Counted from the first letter of the stretch, positions 1 to 9,140 are shown. The stretch is DNA of 64,000 nt from Tritonibacter mobilis (GCF_001681715.1 NZ_LNWY01000014.1:248001-312000), one strand, 5' to 3'. The notes: generated by a model from the sequence alone, not told the origin. Numbers and translations: made by a program.

Positions 1-92
1 GCCATTCGCAGCGGGTTTCCGCCTTCCGTGATTTTGTGCAGAACGAGATCATCGCCCACCGTAAGCACATGAAAGAACTGGGTAAAATATAA
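1..92 (+). CDS. LysR-type regulator, C-terminal end (partial)
   Basis: The frame starting at base 3 is open from the window edge and ends with TAA at 90-92, giving 29 residues that begin HSQRVSAFRDFVQNEI. Charged, helical tails with an R..AFRDF pattern are typical of the very end of LysR-family regulators, where the effector-binding domain closes. Nothing of the DNA-binding part is in the window, so target and effector cannot be judged. The assignment rests on this short tail only. Confidence 0.5.
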   Translation, partial: HSQRVSAFRDFVQNEIIAHRKHMKELGKI

Positions 93-184
93 CTCTCAGC
101 TGCATTATATGCGTGGCGCGCAAAAGCTATGCATATAGTGCATGGCAGGCTTGAGTTAACATGTGTTTCAAAACACTTGCGGCA

Positions 185-287
185 GCGCAGCAGGCACCCT
201 AAATGACCCTCATGGAGACGCGGCAAGCGCCGCACTTCATACCTCCCTGTTGGACTACGGCCGAGCTTAGTGCTCGGCCTTTTTTTT
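185..287 (+). ncRNA. Candidate small RNA with CCUCCC seed
   Basis: A stem GCGGC-aagc-GCCGC (220-233) is followed by an apparently unpaired stretch containing ACCTCCCTG (241-249), then by a rho-independent terminator (259-287). A single-stranded CCUCCC between two hairpins is the usual layout of alphaproteobacterial trans-acting sRNAs that pair with ribosome binding sites. The 5' end is a guess; no clear promoter was identified. It could instead be the 3' UTR of the LysR gene, because the terminator would also end that transcript. Confidence 0.35.
259..287 (+). terminator. Rho-independent terminator
   Basis: Perfect 8-bp stem GGCCGAGC (259-266) / GCTCGGCC (272-279) with loop TTAGT, followed directly by eight T residues. 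It ends transcription of the LysR gene and/or the candidate sRNA upstream. Confidence 0.85.
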
Positions 288-563
288 GGCCCTTTGTCTG
301 CCGCCTGTTTGACCAGAGCATGTGACGACTGCGTGGCTTTTGTCCTTGTTTGTCGTGCGCGCACGGTCTGCGCCAGACAAAAACGCCAACCTCGCAGGAA
401 TTGCAGAACGACACAGGCGCGATGCCCTATGTTCAGGCAAGCGGTGCAGGATTTGCCCAAGGAACGGGCATTTTCTGCACGTCGATGATGCCCCCTTCCC
501 CCGCCGCGGGCGTTGCTCTAAAAGGCCGACAACATGAAGCGACCCGGGGGGCCATCTAGCGCC

Positions 564-2729
564 ATGCAGGAACCAGCCATTACGCCTGAAGTGATCGAAA
601 ACCACGGACTGAAACCCGATGAGTACGATCTGATCCTTGAGATCATTGGCCGCGAGCCGACCTTCACCGAGCTCGGCATTTTCTCCGCCATGTGGAACGA
701 GCACTGTTCCTATAAATCATCGAAGAAATGGCTGCGTACTCTGCCGACCTCCGGCCCGCAGGTGATCTGTGGCCCCGGTGAAAACGCCGGTATCGTGGAC
801 ATCGGTGATGGCGACGCGGTCGTCTTCAAGATGGAAAGCCACAACCACCCCTCCTACATCGAGCCCTATCAAGGTGCCGCCACCGGTGTTGGCGGCATTT
901 TGCGTGATGTCTTCACCATGGGTGCGCGGCCTATCGCGTCGATGAACTCGCTCTCCTTTGGTGAGCCTGCGCATCACAAGACCCGCCAGTTGGTAAACGG
1001 TGTGGTTGAGGGCGTCGGCGGCTACGGCAACTGTTTTGGTGTGCCTTGTGTCGGCGGCGAAGTGCGCTTTCACCCCGCCTACAATGGCAACTGTCTGGTG
1101 AACGCCTTTGCGGCGGGCCTCGTCAAAACCGACATGATCTTCTATTCCGCCGCCTCTGGTGTGGGCATGCCGGTTGTATACCTCGGTGCCAAGACCGGCC
1201 GCGACGGGGTTGGTGGTGCGACCATGGCGTCGGCAGAATTCGACGACACCATCGAGGAAAAGCGCCCCACCGTTCAGGTCGGCGACCCTTTCACCGAAAA
1301 ACGCCTGATGGAAGCGACGCTGGAGCTGATGCAGACCGGTGCCGTGATCTCCATTCAGGACATGGGCGCGGCGGGTCTGACCTGCTCCGCCGTGGAAATG
1401 GGCGACAAGGGTGGCCTTGGCGTGCGACTGGATCTGGAAAAGGTCCCGCAGCGCGAAGTCGATATGACCGCCTACGAGATGATGTTGTCGGAGTCGCAAG
1501 AGCGCATGCTGATGGTGCTGAAGCCCGAGCTTGAGGCCGAAGCCAAAGCCGTCTTTGAGAAATGGGATCTGGATTTTGCCATCGTGGGCGAAACCATTGC
1601 CGAAGACCGCTTCCTCATTATGCACAACGGCGAGGTCAAAGCCGACCTACCGCTGTCAAAACTCTCCTCCTCCGCGCCGGAATACGACCGCCCATGGATT
1701 GAGGTCGAGGCCCCAGAAGCGCTTACGGATGCGGATGTGCCGACCATTGATCCCATCGATGGCCTGAAGGCGCTGATCTCCAGCCCCAACTACGCCGGCA
1801 AACAGTGGGTCTATGAGCAATATGACACCACCGTGATGGGCGACACCGCGCGTCGTCCGGGTCTCGGTGGCGGCATGGTCCGCGTGCATGGCACCGACAA
1901 AAAACTGGCGTTTACCTCTGACGTGACCCCGCGTTACGTCAAGGCGAACCCGATTGAGGGCGGCAAACAGGCGGTGGCTGAGGCCTATCGCAACCTCTGC
2001 GCCGTTGGGGCCAAGCCTCTGGCGACCACCGATAACCTCAATTTCGGCAACCCCGAAAAACCCGAGATCATGGGCCAGTTTGTCGGCGCACTCAAAGGCA
2101 TCGGCGAGGCCGTCTCGGCGCTGGATATGCCGATCGTTTCGGGCAACGTCTCTCTTTATAATGAGACCGACGGCCAGGCGATCCTGCCCACCCCCACCAT
2201 TGGTGCGGTGGGTCTGGTTGCGGCGGGCGAAGAGCCGATCCTTGGCGAGGCCCGCGACGGTCACGTGCTGCTGCTGGTGGGCGAAACCACCGGTCACCTC
2301 GGCCAGTCGGCGCTGCTGCACGAGGTCTTCAACCGCGAAGATGGCGATGCGCCTGCGGTGGATCTGGAGGCCGAAAAACGCAATGGCGAATTCATCCGCA
2401 ACAACCGCGATTTCATCAAGGCCTGCACCGACATCAGTGATGGCGGGCTTGTTTTGGCTGCGTTTGAGATGGCCGAAGCTGCCGGTGTGGGCGTGCAGAT
2501 TGACGCAAGCGACACCCCGAGCCTCTTTGGTGAGGATCAGGCGCGCTACCTCGTGGCCTGCAATTTTGATCAGGCCGAGGCACTGATGATTGCTGCGGGC
2601 CAGGCAGGTGTGCCGCTGGAAACGGTTGGGAAGTTCACCGGTGACACGGTCAAAGTCGGCGGCTCCGAGGCCACGCTCGAAGAGCTGAGCCAGATCTTCC
2701 GCACGAGCTTTGCCGAAGCCGTCGCCTGA
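564..2729 (+). CDS. purL: Phosphoribosylformylglycinamidine synthase subunit PurL
   Basis: The large subunit of FGAM synthase converts FGAR, ATP and glutamine-derived ammonia to FGAM in de novo purine synthesis, in the cytoplasm together with PurS and PurQ. The protein has 721 residues, the normal length of the small, PurS/PurQ-dependent PurL type. WNEHCSYK (about 44-51) and ESHNHP (about 91-96) are family signatures, and two AIRS-like halves follow. I start at ATG 564 ([10 protein letters not shown]), the beginning I know for roseobacter PurL; an in-frame ATG at 534 would add ten residues. The ribosome site is poor (G-run at 546-551). purS and purQ are not next to it, so the gene appears to stand alone. 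Confidence 0.95.
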   Translation: MQEPAITPEVIENHGLKPDEYDLILEIIGREPTFTELGIFSAMWNEHCSYKSSKKWLRTLPTSGPQVICGPGENAGIVDIGDGDAVVFKMESHNHPSYIEPYQGAATGVGGILRDVFTMGARPIASMNSLSFGEPAHHKTRQLVNGVVEGVGGYGNCFGVPCVGGEVRFHPAYNGNCLVNAFAAGLVKTDMIFYSAASGVGMPVVYLGAKTGRDGVGGATMASAEFDDTIEEKRPTVQVGDPFTEKRLMEATLELMQTGAVISIQDMGAAGLTCSAVEMGDKGGLGVRLDLEKVPQREVDMTAYEMMLSESQERMLMVLKPELEAEAKAVFEKWDLDFAIVGETIAEDRFLIMHNGEVKADLPLSKLSSSAPEYDRPWIEVEAPEALTDADVPTIDPIDGLKALISSPNYAGKQWVYEQYDTTVMGDTARRPGLGGGMVRVHGTDKKLAFTSDVTPRYVKANPIEGGKQAVAEAYRNLCAVGAKPLATTDNLNFGNPEKPEIMGQFVGALKGIGEAVSALDMPIVSGNVSLYNETDGQAILPTPTIGAVGLVAAGEEPILGEARDGHVLLLVGETTGHLGQSALLHEVFNREDGDAPAVDLEAEKRNGEFIRNNRDFIKACTDISDGGLVLAAFEMAEAAGVGVQIDASDTPSLFGEDQARYLVACNFDQAEALMIAAGQAGVPLETVGKFTGDTVKVGGSEATLEELSQIFRTSFAEAVA

Positions 2730-3006
2730 AGTAAAAGAGCGGGGAAACTCCCGCGCCCGCAGGTGCCTTAGCTGTTGCTAAGCCCCCTTGGCGGCCTTGG
2801 GCCCGGCACCGCGCCCGCGCGGTGCCGGGCCCAACTGTGTTGGGCGGGCCCCTTGGGGGCCAGTCCATAAGCAGGCGGGAGCGCCCCCGTCCCGTTTCAC
2901 ATCGGTCGCGACAAAACAGACCTTACAATCACGGTAGAGTTGCTTGCGTCCCCCGCATTGCAGCCCTACATTTTGGCAAAAGAACACCACAGCAAGGATG
3001 CGCCCC
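2730..3006. other. GC-rich intergenic with palindromes
   Basis: This gap between purL and the bolA-like gene holds the long hairpin at 2797-2834, a second GC-rich near-palindrome (GGGCCCCTTGGGGGCC, about 2846-2861) and the word GCGGGAGCGCCCCCGTCCCG at about 2876-2895, which recurs in altered form at 41042-41060. It contains no gene that I can support. The hairpin may act as a purL terminator although it lacks a T-run. Confidence 0.5.
2797..2834. repeat. Perfect 17-bp stem GC-rich hairpin
   Basis: TTGGGCCCGGCACCGCG (2797-2813) is perfectly complementary to CGCGGTGCCGGGCCCAA (2818-2834) across a 4-base loop. The stem is far longer than a normal terminator and no T-run follows. It belongs with the similar GC-rich structures at 36721-36764 and about 40966-41060, so I treat it as an extragenic palindrome that may also stabilise the purL mRNA end. 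Confidence 0.8.
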
Positions 3007-3243
3007 ATGCCAATGCAGGCCCATGAAATCGAAGCCCTCCTGCGCGAGACCTTCCCGGATGCGCAAATCGAGGTGGGCGGCAGTGATGGCGTTCACATGT
3101 CCGCCATGGTCATCGACGAGAGCTTTCGCGGCAAGAACCGCGTGCAGCAGCAACGCGCCGTTTATGCCGCGCTCAAGGGCAAGATGGATGGCCCCAGCGG
3201 TGAACTCCACGCCCTCGCCCTGACCACCAAAGCGCCGGAGTAG
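3007..3243 (+). CDS. BolA family protein
   Basis: BolA-type proteins pair with monothiol glutaredoxins to bind or hand over a [2Fe-2S] cluster in iron sensing and Fe-S trafficking. The 78-residue product has the small class II BolA-like KH fold pattern: the helix AHEIEALLRETFPDAQIEV, then DGVHMSAMVIDESFRGKNRVQQQR with the conserved F.gk..v.qhr stretch, and the C-terminal HALALTTKAPE. I start at ATG 3007 because AAGGA lies at 2994-2998, eight bases upstream; longer starts have no such site. It is separated from the CGFS glutaredoxin gene only by one small gene, which supports the functional pairing. Confidence 0.85.
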   Translation: MPMQAHEIEALLRETFPDAQIEVGGSDGVHMSAMVIDESFRGKNRVQQQRAVYAALKGKMDGPSGELHALALTTKAPE

Positions 3244-3251
3244 CATCCAGT

Positions 3252-3476
3252 ATGGAGGCAATCTGGATCATAGGCGGCGCGATTGCGATCTTTGTCGCGG
3301 TCGTCCTCTTCTCAGATATTCTCCATATTCGCGAGAAGCTCAGACAGCGCCAGATGCCGCCGTTGACGCCCGAGGAACAAGAGATGCAGCATGAAAAAGA
3401 AGAGCGCATGCAGGATATGCTGGAGCGCGCGCAGCGCCGTCATACCGGAGATTTCTTTACAAAACCATGGCGTTAG
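3252..3476 (+). CDS. Small single-pass membrane protein, unknown function
   Basis: This 74-residue protein has one N-terminal membrane segment (about residues 4-21, IWIIGGAIAIFVAVVLF) followed by a charged helical, probably coiled-coil tail rich in E, Q, R and K. I recognise no domain. It starts 8 bases after the BolA-like stop, with GGAG (3237-3240) as a possible ribosome site inside the preceding gene, so it is likely co-translated with it. Its position between the bolA-like and grxD genes suggests a link to the same pathway, but nothing in the sequence shows a function. Confidence 0.65.
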   Translation: MEAIWIIGGAIAIFVAVVLFSDILHIREKLRQRQMPPLTPEEQEMQHEKEERMQDMLERAQRRHTGDFFTKPWR

Positions 3477-3610
3477 ATCGGAAACAGACATTCAACTACG
3501 CTGATCTGAAACCGCAATGATACCGAGCGCTGCAACCTCGTTGCTCGGACCCAAAACCACAGTTTTCCGCGGCTCTATGAACCAAGGGCCAGACCGAAAG
3601 GACCAAAACC

Positions 3611-3973
3611 ATGACCGACGCGAAGACCCGCATCGATGAAACCGTCAAAGCCAATGATGTTGTGCTTTATATGAAAGGCACCAAGGAAATGCCGCAGTGC
3701 GGGTTTTCCTCGCGCGTGGCGGGCGTGCTCAACTACATCGGCGTCGATTACACTGACGTCAACGTGCTTGCGGATGAGGACATCCGTCAGGGCATCAAGG
3801 AGTATTCCGACTGGCCGACCATCCCGCAACTCTACATCAAGGGCGAGTTTGTCGGCGGATGCGACATCATCACCGAGATGACCCTGTCTGGCGAACTCGA
3901 CGGTATGTTTGAGCAAAACGGCATCAGCTTTGACAAGGATGCCGCAGACAAGATCCGCGAAGCCAACGCCTGA
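3611..3973 (+). CDS. grxD: Monothiol glutaredoxin, Grx4 family
   Basis: Grx4-type proteins bind a bridging [2Fe-2S] cluster with glutathione and deliver it, or exchange it with BolA. The 120-residue protein carries the CGFS active site (Cys30, in [10 protein letters not shown]), the cis-proline motif [19 protein letters not shown], and the C-terminal glutathione-binding GG-D pair. The length is typical of the single-domain class. It follows the bolA-like gene and the small membrane protein on the same strand after a 134-base gap, so it may have its own promoter. A bidirectional terminator follows. Confidence 0.95.
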   Translation: MTDAKTRIDETVKANDVVLYMKGTKEMPQCGFSSRVAGVLNYIGVDYTDVNVLADEDIRQGIKEYSDWPTIPQLYIKGEFVGGCDIITEMTLSGELDGMFEQNGISFDKDAADKIREANA

Positions 3974-3993
3974 CCTATTGCCCACGCAGAATA

Positions 3994-4030
3994 AAAAAGC
4001 CCGCTAACCTCTCGGTTTAGCGGGCTTTTT
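3994..4030. terminator. Bidirectional terminator grxD / zapA
   Basis: AAAAAGCCCGCTAA (3994-4007) pairs perfectly with TTAGCGGGCTTTTT (4017-4030), giving U-tracts in both directions between two convergent genes. Confidence 0.9.
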
Positions 4031-4056
4031 ATCGTGTGCAGCGATCTTTCTTCAGA

Positions 4057-4569
4057 TCAGACCTGCTCGGAAACTTCGTCTTCGCTGATCGGGTCGGAAG
4101 CAGGTGCGTCATCCGTCACGCCAGCATCCACCTCTTCCTCGTCGTCATCATCGTCGGGTGCGGCTTTCTCTTCGATTTCACCGGCCAGCGCCTCGGCGCG
4201 TGCTGCCAGCTCCGCCAATGTTTCGGCAACCTGCGGCGGCACCACGGGAACCTCAACCTGTTCGGCAGGCGGTGGCGGCGCATTGCGCAGCTCTTCAAGC
4301 TCGGCCTCACGCTCTGCGATGAGGGCGTCTTTTTCTGCGATCTTGGCTTCGACTTCCTTGATCCGGTCCTCGACCGCCGCGGTTTTATCCGCAAGCATGA
4401 GGCCAGCCATCAAGAGCATGCGCGCCTCGGGCATGCGCCCGATCTGGTCCGACAGCACCTGCGCCTCATCGTCGAGCATCCCTGCCGCCATCTCCAGAAA
4501 GCTCTGTTCGCCTTCCTGACAGGACACCACAAAATCGCGGCCTCCGATGTGAATTGTCACTTCCGGCAT
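4057..4569 (-). CDS. zapA: Cell division protein ZapA
   Basis: ZapA cross-links FtsZ filaments at the division site. The N-terminal part (about 1-70: MPEVTIHIGGRDFVVSCQEG, then a helix with LEMAAGMLDDEAQVLSDQIG) matches the ZapA globular head, followed by a helical stretch. The 170-residue length is longer than enteric ZapA (about 110) because of a Pro/Ala-rich and very acidic tail (a DDDDDEEE run near 140), as seen in many Rhodobacterales. Its ATG overlaps the stop of the upstream coiled-coil gene by one base (TGATG), so translation is probably coupled. Confidence is high for the head; the tail has no known role. Confidence 0.85.
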   Translation of the reverse strand: MPEVTIHIGGRDFVVSCQEGEQSFLEMAAGMLDDEAQVLSDQIGRMPEARMLLMAGLMLADKTAAVEDRIKEVEAKIAEKDALIAEREAELEELRNAPPPPAEQVEVPVVPPQVAETLAELAARAEALAGEIEEKAAPDDDDDEEEVDAGVTDDAPASDPISEDEVSEQV

Positions 4570-5456
4570 CAGGCTTCTTCTCCTTCTGGCAGATTGGGGG
4601 CAGTGGCAAGAAGCGGCTCAAGGCGTGCCAGCACCGCGTTGACCTCGGCCTGATCGGTGGCGCGCGCGGCTTTCAGCCCCTCCACCTCGGCTTCGAGGCC
4701 AGAGTTTATCAGCGCGGGGTCCGCGACCCCTTCGGCATTTGCCGCACGCAGGGCCGCATTGGATTGGCGCAGTTGATCGTTGCTGGCGCGCAGGGTCTGC
4801 AACTCCCCGTCCAATTCGCTCAGGCGCAGGTCCAGTTCTTCGCTGACACCCTCATCGGCCAGCTCGGCTGTGGCAGGCGCTGCCTCGGCAGCCTCAGCGC
4901 GGGCGCGTAGCTCTTCCACTTCGCGGCGCAGGGTTTCCAACTCGGCTGTATCACCGGCCTCAGTCCCGCCCTCCGCAGCAGGCTGCGCGGCAAGCTGAGC
5001 TTGCAATTGTTCATTCTGGGCCGTGGCTTCGCTCAGGTCATCCTCGAGCTTTTCACGCTCACTTGCGGCCTGATTGCGTGCGGCTTCCAGATCTTGTTTC
5101 AGACGGGTCACTTCGGCCTTGAGCGCCTCAGCCTCGACCGAATTTCCGGCCTCGTTGCGCAGCAGCTCAAGCTCGGCCTGCATGGCAATCAGATCGTTGG
5201 CACCGTCCACGGCGGCGACCTTCTTTTCCATGTCTTCCAGCCGACCATGCAGCAGTTTCAGCCGCTCTTCGAGCTGCGCATTGGCCATTTTCTCATCATC
5301 GAGATCCGCCAAGAGCTCCGCATGCTTTTGCATGTCCAACTCTTCCAGCGTCGGCACTGGCCTGTTGGCATGCTTTTGCTCCAACGCTGCGACGCCGCCA
5401 TATATACGGTGCAGCGCGGTCTGGATGCGGCCCTGTAATTCTTCTAACTGCTCCAT
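4569..5456 (-). CDS. Long coiled-coil protein coupled to zapA
   Basis: This 295-residue protein is almost wholly helical and heptad-like (E, L, A, Q, R rich), with no signal peptide and no membrane segment. I know no named family beyond the coiled-coil protein commonly found beside zapA in Rhodobacterales. The start at 5456 (MEQLEELQGR) has the ribosome site AGAGGA just upstream; the open frame runs further but without such a site. Its stop shares one base with the zapA start, so the two are one operon. A divisome or FtsZ-ring partner of ZapA is my inference from position only. Confidence 0.7.
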   Translation of the reverse strand: MEQLEELQGRIQTALHRIYGGVAALEQKHANRPVPTLEELDMQKHAELLADLDDEKMANAQLEERLKLLHGRLEDMEKKVAAVDGANDLIAMQAELELLRNEAGNSVEAEALKAEVTRLKQDLEAARNQAASEREKLEDDLSEATAQNEQLQAQLAAQPAAEGGTEAGDTAELETLRREVEELRARAEAAEAAPATAELADEGVSEELDLRLSELDGELQTLRASNDQLRQSNAALRAANAEGVADPALINSGLEAEVEGLKAARATDQAEVNAVLARLEPLLATAPNLPEGEEA

Positions 5457-5792
5457 GCGTTCCTCTTCACCTCGTCTCCTCAGAACTGTGAACGGAGCCT
5501 GTTTCCGTCCAGCACGCCCTGAGCCGATCTTTCGCCGTTTCGCGATGCGTCCTGTTGGGTCATCGGTTCCGGCACACGGTAAACGGACACGAATCAACCC
5601 GGCAGCAATCAGCTTCGCTCAGCTTATCGTATGATGGGGTAAAACACCCCCCCATTGCTTTCAAGCACTTGCGCAGTCTAGTTACGGGCAGCTTCCTGCG
5701 AAACCCTGCAAAACAAGCCCGGAAAGCTTGATCTTTGCTTTAAGACTGCTATCCAGCGGCAAACCCCTGCGAACCCAAAGAGGAACAGTTCA
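5457..5792. other. Divergent promoter region zapA operon / tkt
   Basis: These 336 bases separate the leftward coiled-coil/zapA operon from rightward tkt. I see no gene. A short palindromic stretch GGGGTAAAACACCCC lies at about 5635-5649. The ribosome site AAAGAGGA (5777-5784) precedes the GTG of tkt. Promoters for both directions must lie here, but I could not assign -35/-10 boxes with confidence. Confidence 0.5.
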
Positions 5793-7814
5793 GTGGATCT
5801 GACAGCCCTGCGCTCTGAAAACCCCGATCATTGGAACAAAGCCGCCGCTATCCGTGCTCTCACGCTGGATGCGGTTGCGGGTGCAAACTCCGGCCATTCC
5901 GGCATGCCGATTGGCATGGCTGATGTTGCGACCGTGCTGTTTGAAAAGCACATGAAATTCGACATCACTGCCCCCAAATGGGCCGACCGTGATCGCTTCA
6001 TCCTGTCGGCGGGCCACGGCTCCATGCTGATCTATTCGCTTTTGTATCTCATGGGCGATGCGCAGGTAACGCTGGATCAGATCAAGAACTTCCGCCAGTC
6101 CGGCGCGCTCACGGCGGGCCACCCGGAAAACTTCCTTCTGGACGCAGTAGAAGTCACCACCGGCCCGCTGGGTCAGGGGATTTCCAATGCCGTGGGTTTT
6201 GCCATGGCCGAAGAAAGCCTGCGCGCCCACTACGGCAAAAAGGTCGTCGATCACTACACTTACGTGATCGCGGGTGATGGCTGCCTGATGGAGGGCATCA
6301 GCCAGGAGGCCATAGGCCTTGCCGGGCGGCACCAACTGGGCAAACTGGTGGTGTTCTGGGACAACAACAACATCACCATCGACGGCACCGTTGATCTGTC
6401 TGACCGCACCAATCAGGTACAGCGTTTCAAGGCGTCTGGTTGGCATGTGCAGGAAATCGACGGCCACAACCCGGCCGAGATCGACGCTGCCATTGAGGCC
6501 GCGAAGAAGACCAAGAAACCGTCGATGATCGCCTGCAAAACCCATATCGCTCTGGGTCACGCGGCGCAGGATACCTCTAAAGGGCACGGCGCCTTGACCG
6601 ACGCCGATCAGCTGAAAGCTGCCAAAGACGCCTATGGCTGGACCGGTGGTGCCTATGATGTTCCCGCCGAGATCAAATCCCAGTGGGAAGAGATCGGCAA
6701 GCGCGGCGCAGCGGCGCGGGCCGAATGGGAAGGCCGTTTTGCGGAACTCTCATCGCAAAAACAGGACCGGTTCAACCGCGCCTTTGCGCTGGAGGCCCCG
6801 AAAAAGCTCTCCGCCACCATCAAGGCGCTGAAAAAACAGATTTCCGAGTCCCAGCCCAAGGTCGCCACCCGCAAGGCGTCGGAAATGGCGCTGGAAGTCA
6901 TCAACCCGATCATGCCGGAAACCATTGGTGGCTCTGCGGACCTCACCGGTTCCAACAACACCAAGACCGGTGATCTGGGCGTGTTTGACACGGATAATCG
7001 CAAGGGCCGCTATGTCTACTGGGGCATCCGCGAGCATGGTATGGCGGCGGCGATGAACGGTATGGCGCTGCATGGTGGCATCCGCCCCTATGGCGGCACC
7101 TTCTTCTGCTTTACCGATTATGCGCGTCCGGCGATGCGTCTGGCCGCCCTGTCGAAGATCCCCACCGTGTTTGTCATGACCCATGACTCCATCGGTGTGG
7201 GCGAAGATGGCCCGACCCACCAGCCGGTCGAGCATCTGGCAATTTGCCGTGCGACCCCGAACACCTATACGTTCCGCCCGGCCGATGCGGTGGAAACCGC
7301 CGAAGCCTGGGAAATCGCGCTGACTTCAAAAGAGACCCCGTCGGTGATCGCCCTGACCCGACAGGGTCTGCCCACCGTGCGCACCGAGCACAAGCTGTCG
7401 AACCTCACCGAGAAAGGCGCCTATGTGCTGGCCGAGGCCGAAAGCAAGCGCCAGGTGATCCTGATGGCATCCGGGTCTGAGGTCTCCACCGCGATGGCCG
7501 CAAAAGACATCCTCGAAGGTCAGGGCATCGGCACCCGTGTTGTCTCTGTGCCGTGTATGGAACTGTTCCACGCACAGGACGAGAGCTACCGCCGCAAGGT
7601 TCTGCCCGCAGGTCCGGTGCGCGTGGCCATCGAGGCCGCCGTACGCGATGGCGGCTGGGATCGTTTGCTGCTGGGCGAACGTGGTCAGGAGAAAAAAGCG
7701 GGCTTCGTCGGCATGCAGGGCTTTGGCGCCTCTGCCCCGGCGGGCGAGCTGTTCGAGAAATTCGGCATCACCGCCGAGGGCACCGTTGCCAAGGTCAAAG
7801 AGCTGTTGGGCTAA
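5793..7814 (+). CDS. tkt: Transketolase
   Basis: Transketolase moves two-carbon units between sugar phosphates in the pentose phosphate pathway, using thiamine diphosphate. The protein has 673 residues, normal for bacterial enzymes. The N-terminal domain shows [11 protein letters not shown] and the ThDP/Mg motif GDGCLMEG...NN; the middle domain has [27 protein letters not shown] and [11 protein letters not shown]; the C-terminal domain closes with [11 protein letters not shown]. Translation most likely starts at GTG 5793, eight bases after AAAGAGGA. It is followed by a dispersed repeat and a terminator, so it appears monocistronic. Other Calvin/pentose phosphate genes are not adjacent; gap and pgk lie elsewhere in the window. 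Confidence 0.96.
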   Translation: MDLTALRSENPDHWNKAAAIRALTLDAVAGANSGHSGMPIGMADVATVLFEKHMKFDITAPKWADRDRFILSAGHGSMLIYSLLYLMGDAQVTLDQIKNFRQSGALTAGHPENFLLDAVEVTTGPLGQGISNAVGFAMAEESLRAHYGKKVVDHYTYVIAGDGCLMEGISQEAIGLAGRHQLGKLVVFWDNNNITIDGTVDLSDRTNQVQRFKASGWHVQEIDGHNPAEIDAAIEAAKKTKKPSMIACKTHIALGHAAQDTSKGHGALTDADQLKAAKDAYGWTGGAYDVPAEIKSQWEEIGKRGAAARAEWEGRFAELSSQKQDRFNRAFALEAPKKLSATIKALKKQISESQPKVATRKASEMALEVINPIMPETIGGSADLTGSNNTKTGDLGVFDTDNRKGRYVYWGIREHGMAAAMNGMALHGGIRPYGGTFFCFTDYARPAMRLAALSKIPTVFVMTHDSIGVGEDGPTHQPVEHLAICRATPNTYTFRPADAVETAEAWEIALTSKETPSVIALTRQGLPTVRTEHKLSNLTEKGAYVLAEAESKRQVILMASGSEVSTAMAAKDILEGQGIGTRVVSVPCMELFHAQDESYRRKVLPAGPVRVAIEAAVRDGGWDRLLLGERGQEKKAGFVGMQGFGASAPAGELFEKFGITAEGTVAKVKELLG

Positions 7815-7830
7815 ATGGCACATGGGGTTT

Positions 7831-7886
7831 GGGGGCGCTGCCCCCGACCCTTTCGGGTCTCGCCCGGGATATTTTGAGTTAGAAGA
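7831..7886 (+). repeat. Dispersed CCCGGGATATTT repeat, copy 1
   Basis: The element consists of the hairpin GGGGGC-GCT-GCCCCC (7831-7845), about 17 variable bases, then CTCGCCCGGGATATTTTGAG and TTAGAAGA (7859-7886). The same order occurs reversed at 22365-22411 and twice, head to head, at 54159-54298. It lies in the 3' untranslated region of tkt. Confidence 0.75.
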
Positions 7887-7888
7887 TG

Positions 7889-7920
7889 AAAGGGCGCTCC
7901 GAACTGGGGCGCCCTTTTAT
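7889..7920 (+). terminator. tkt terminator
   Basis: AAAGGGCGC (7889-7897) pairs with GCGCCCTTT (7909-7917), followed by further Ts. The A-run on the other side makes it usable for the convergent DUF808 gene too. Confidence 0.8.
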
Positions 7921-7935
7921 CGTTTTAGGATTGGT

Positions 7936-8886
7936 TTAATGCGCAGCTTTTGCGCCAAAGAGCGGTGCGATCAGCTTGGTGGCGATGGGGATCAGGATTA
8001 GCCCCACGACAAAACCCAAGATACCGTCAACCACCGCTTTGACCAGCCATTCCACCAGACCGTCGCCTTGGGCGATGCTCTTGGCGAAGGCGTAGATGGT
8101 CTCCTCGGGCCAGTACCATCCCATCTGCGCCACGGAATGCACAATGATCGAGCCCCCAACCCAGAGCATGGCGGCGGTGCCGACAATAGACAGGAGTTTC
8201 AGGAACCACGGCATGAAAGCCACAATACCACGGCCAAGCGCACGGGTGGCGCTGGTGCGCCCCACCTCTGTGAGCCAGAGGCCCACATCATCCATTTTTA
8301 CGATGATGGCGACGACACCATAGACCACGATGGTGATCATGATGCCCACCACGGCCAGTGTGGCCGCCTGAATCCACAACACATCGCTCTCGATTGTGGA
8401 CAGTGAAATTGTCATGATCTCGGCCGAGAGAATGAAATCGGTCTTGATCGCGCCCTTGACCTTTTGTTCCTCAAGCTGGGTTGGATCGCCCACAGCATGG
8501 CTGCCATCTGGCCCGCCGGACTGATCGTCATGGGGCATCAGCACATGCACGATCTTTTCGGCACCCTCAAAACACAGGTAACAACCACCGAGGATCAGCA
8601 AGGGCGGGATCAGCCAAGGCGCGAACTGCGACATCAAGAGTGCGACGGGCAGCAGGAACACCAGTTTGTTGATGAAGGAGCCGCGCGCGATGCGCCAGAT
8701 CATCGGCAGCTCTCGTGCAGGCTGAAAACCGGTCACATATTTTGGCGTGACAGCGGCATCGTCGATCACGATCCCCGCCGCCTTGGATCCTGCCTTCATC
8801 GATTGCGTCGCCACATCATCCACCGAGGCGGCAGCGACTTTGGCAATTCCCGCTACATCGTCTAACAAGGCCAGAAGACCGCTCAT
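7936..8886 (-). CDS. DUF808 (YedI-like) inner membrane protein
   Basis: The 316-residue product begins MSGLLALLDDVAGIAKVAAA and contains DDAAVTPKYVTGF, both hallmarks of the DUF808/YedI family of integral membrane proteins of unknown function. At least five hydrophobic segments are visible (about 90-115, 165-200, 225-245, 255-265 and 285-310), mixed with the conserved stretch CYLCFEGAEKI. ATG 8886 is preceded by AGAGGTGAG, a good ribosome site. It stands alone, convergent with tkt. No substrate or process can be inferred from the sequence. Confidence 0.85.
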   Translation of the reverse strand: MSGLLALLDDVAGIAKVAAASVDDVATQSMKAGSKAAGIVIDDAAVTPKYVTGFQPARELPMIWRIARGSFINKLVFLLPVALLMSQFAPWLIPPLLILGGCYLCFEGAEKIVHVLMPHDDQSGGPDGSHAVGDPTQLEEQKVKGAIKTDFILSAEIMTISLSTIESDVLWIQAATLAVVGIMITIVVYGVVAIIVKMDDVGLWLTEVGRTSATRALGRGIVAFMPWFLKLLSIVGTAAMLWVGGSIIVHSVAQMGWYWPEETIYAFAKSIAQGDGLVEWLVKAVVDGILGFVVGLILIPIATKLIAPLFGAKAAH

Positions 8887-8994
8887 AACTCACCTCTTTG
8901 CGCATTGGCATTCATTCACGCATGTGTAGCCTGCGGGTGGGGAATCATTCAAGCATGCGGCGGCGCAGCATCTGCACTGAGATGGCTACCCACA

Positions 8995-9049
8995 GTTACC
9001 GCAAACGCGCATGCGAGTGTTAACGCAACCATCAAGGTTTTGCGCTAAC
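8995..9049. promoter_or_regulatory. Three GTTANCGCAA boxes upstream of gap
   Basis: GTTACCGCAA (8995-9004), GTTAACGCAA (9019-9028) and the inverted TTGCGCTAAC (9040-9049) lie within 55 bases, about 90-145 bases before the gap start. Each looks like a degenerate 12-bp palindrome close to GTTAGCGCTAAC, which from memory resembles the site of the LacI-family carbon regulator CceR of Rhodobacter. The last two boxes also form one larger inverted repeat. Confidence 0.5.
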
Positions 9050-9140
9050 AGTCTGTGTTTACTCTAATTTCTTCTTTTTCCCGAGGTTAATGCCCGCTAT
9101 AGGCTGCCCCTAAGACAGCCTTTTCGTGGAGACGACAGAG

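Larger units (their letters stand above)
93..563. other. Intergenic region before purL
   Basis: About 470 bases separate the LysR end from the chosen purL start. The first part (about 100-160) is AT-rich, with ATATGC/GCATAT words, and could hold a promoter. A two-hairpin unit ending in a strong terminator lies at about 185-287 (annotated separately). From 290 to 563 I see no convincing gene: the short open frames there overlap each other on both strands and lack ribosome sites. The purL promoter presumably lies in this part. Confidence 0.5.

Noticed and set aside
267-704. A 145-codon minus-strand frame before and into purL
   Set aside because: It overlaps the purL start and the terminator, lacks a ribosome site and has no recognisable motif.
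2822-3261. Competing frames over the bolA-like gene
   Set aside because: Frames of 133 and 110 codons overlap the clear BolA frame on both strands; only the BolA frame has family motifs and a ribosome site.
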